Shown here in pieces: positions 14,739-14,789 of a stretch of 14,789 bases of DNA. The notes below the pieces were generated by a model. That model saw only the letters and a list, made by a program, of their open reading frames with translations. It did not search any database and was not told the DNA's origin. The stretch spans positions 1-14,789 of the forward strand of contig CAZKYN010000060.1 of assembly GCA_964556675.1 (NCBI GenBank), in the 5' to 3' direction. Source of the DNA: JBDKTK01 sp964556675. GTDB taxonomy: Bacteria > Desulfobacterota > Syntrophia > Syntrophales > UBA4778. How positions within the stretch are numbered: position 1 is the stretch's first letter; each line of letters opens with the position of its first letter. Both the position numbers and the translations under genes were made by a program.

Positions 14739-14789
14739 TGGTCGGGATGGCGCGATTTGAACGCGCGACTCCTGCGTCCCGAACGCAGT
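14739..14789 (-). tRNA. tRNA-Pro (anticodon CGG), 5' part beyond window edge
   Basis: Read on the minus strand, the edge sequence folds as tRNA positions 26-76. It has an anticodon stem CTGCG/CGCAG around the loop TTCGGGA (anticodon CGG, proline), a variable loop GAGTC, and a T arm GCGCG-TTCAAAT-CGCGC. The acceptor 3' strand is CATCCCG, followed by discriminator A and an encoded CCA ending at 14739. Every visible stem pairs perfectly. The D arm and acceptor 5' strand lie outside the window. Confidence 0.93.

Noticed and set aside
1..14789. Search for an anti-phage, toxin-antitoxin, CRISPR, transposon or biosynthetic system
   Set aside because: Every stretch is accounted for by recognised core genes or short gaps; no repeats in array form, no transposase or integrase, and no unassigned gene apart from the DUF4416 protein.

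Overview
The window is ordinary chromosomal core sequence from a Gram-negative (diderm) bacterium. It holds outer-membrane biogenesis genes (BamA, a Skp/OmpH chaperone, the lipoprotein-release ABC transporter), heptose and sugar-nucleotide genes, and a type IV pilus/type II secretion platform protein. Gene order (lysS-lolC-lolD-bamA-skp; DUF4416-yicC-gmk-rpoZ) and the extra N-terminal domain on BamA suggest a deltaproteobacterium in the broad sense (Desulfobacterota and relatives). That placement comes from remembered gene order, not from a search. Base composition looks moderate, a little over half GC by eye, and no gene stands out as foreign.

There are two divergent transcription units. On the minus strand, read from about 6536 down to position 1, lie lysS, lolC/E, lolD, bamA and the start of a Skp/OmpH gene cut by the window edge. 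The last four are nearly contiguous: lolC/lolD overlap by 4 bases, lolD/bamA have no gap, and bamA/skp are 21 bases apart. They form an envelope module in which the transporter releases lipoproteins (including Bam lipoproteins), Skp escorts unfolded porins, and BamA inserts them.

On the plus strand, from about 6681 to 13464, lie a UDP-glucuronate decarboxylase, galE, a one-domain heptose-7-phosphate kinase, a DUF4416 protein, yicC, gmk, rpoZ, pyrF and rlmB. They are tightly packed and many overlap by 4 to 26 bases, so they look like one operon joining surface-sugar precursor synthesis to nucleotide and RNA functions. A PilC/GspF gene follows after 57 bases with its own strong ribosome binding site. 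The right edge carries the 3' part of a tRNA-Pro(CGG) on the minus strand, almost touching the end of pilC.

The two units diverge from a short region (about 6537-6680) with promoter-like sequences on both strands and a small inverted repeat. There is no gene-free stretch over 300 bases. I found no mobile element, CRISPR array, toxin-antitoxin or defence system, and nothing I would call a new biological system. The points most worth a second look are the BamA N-terminal domain, the uncharacterised DUF4416 protein, the altered guanylate kinase motif, and the divergent control region.
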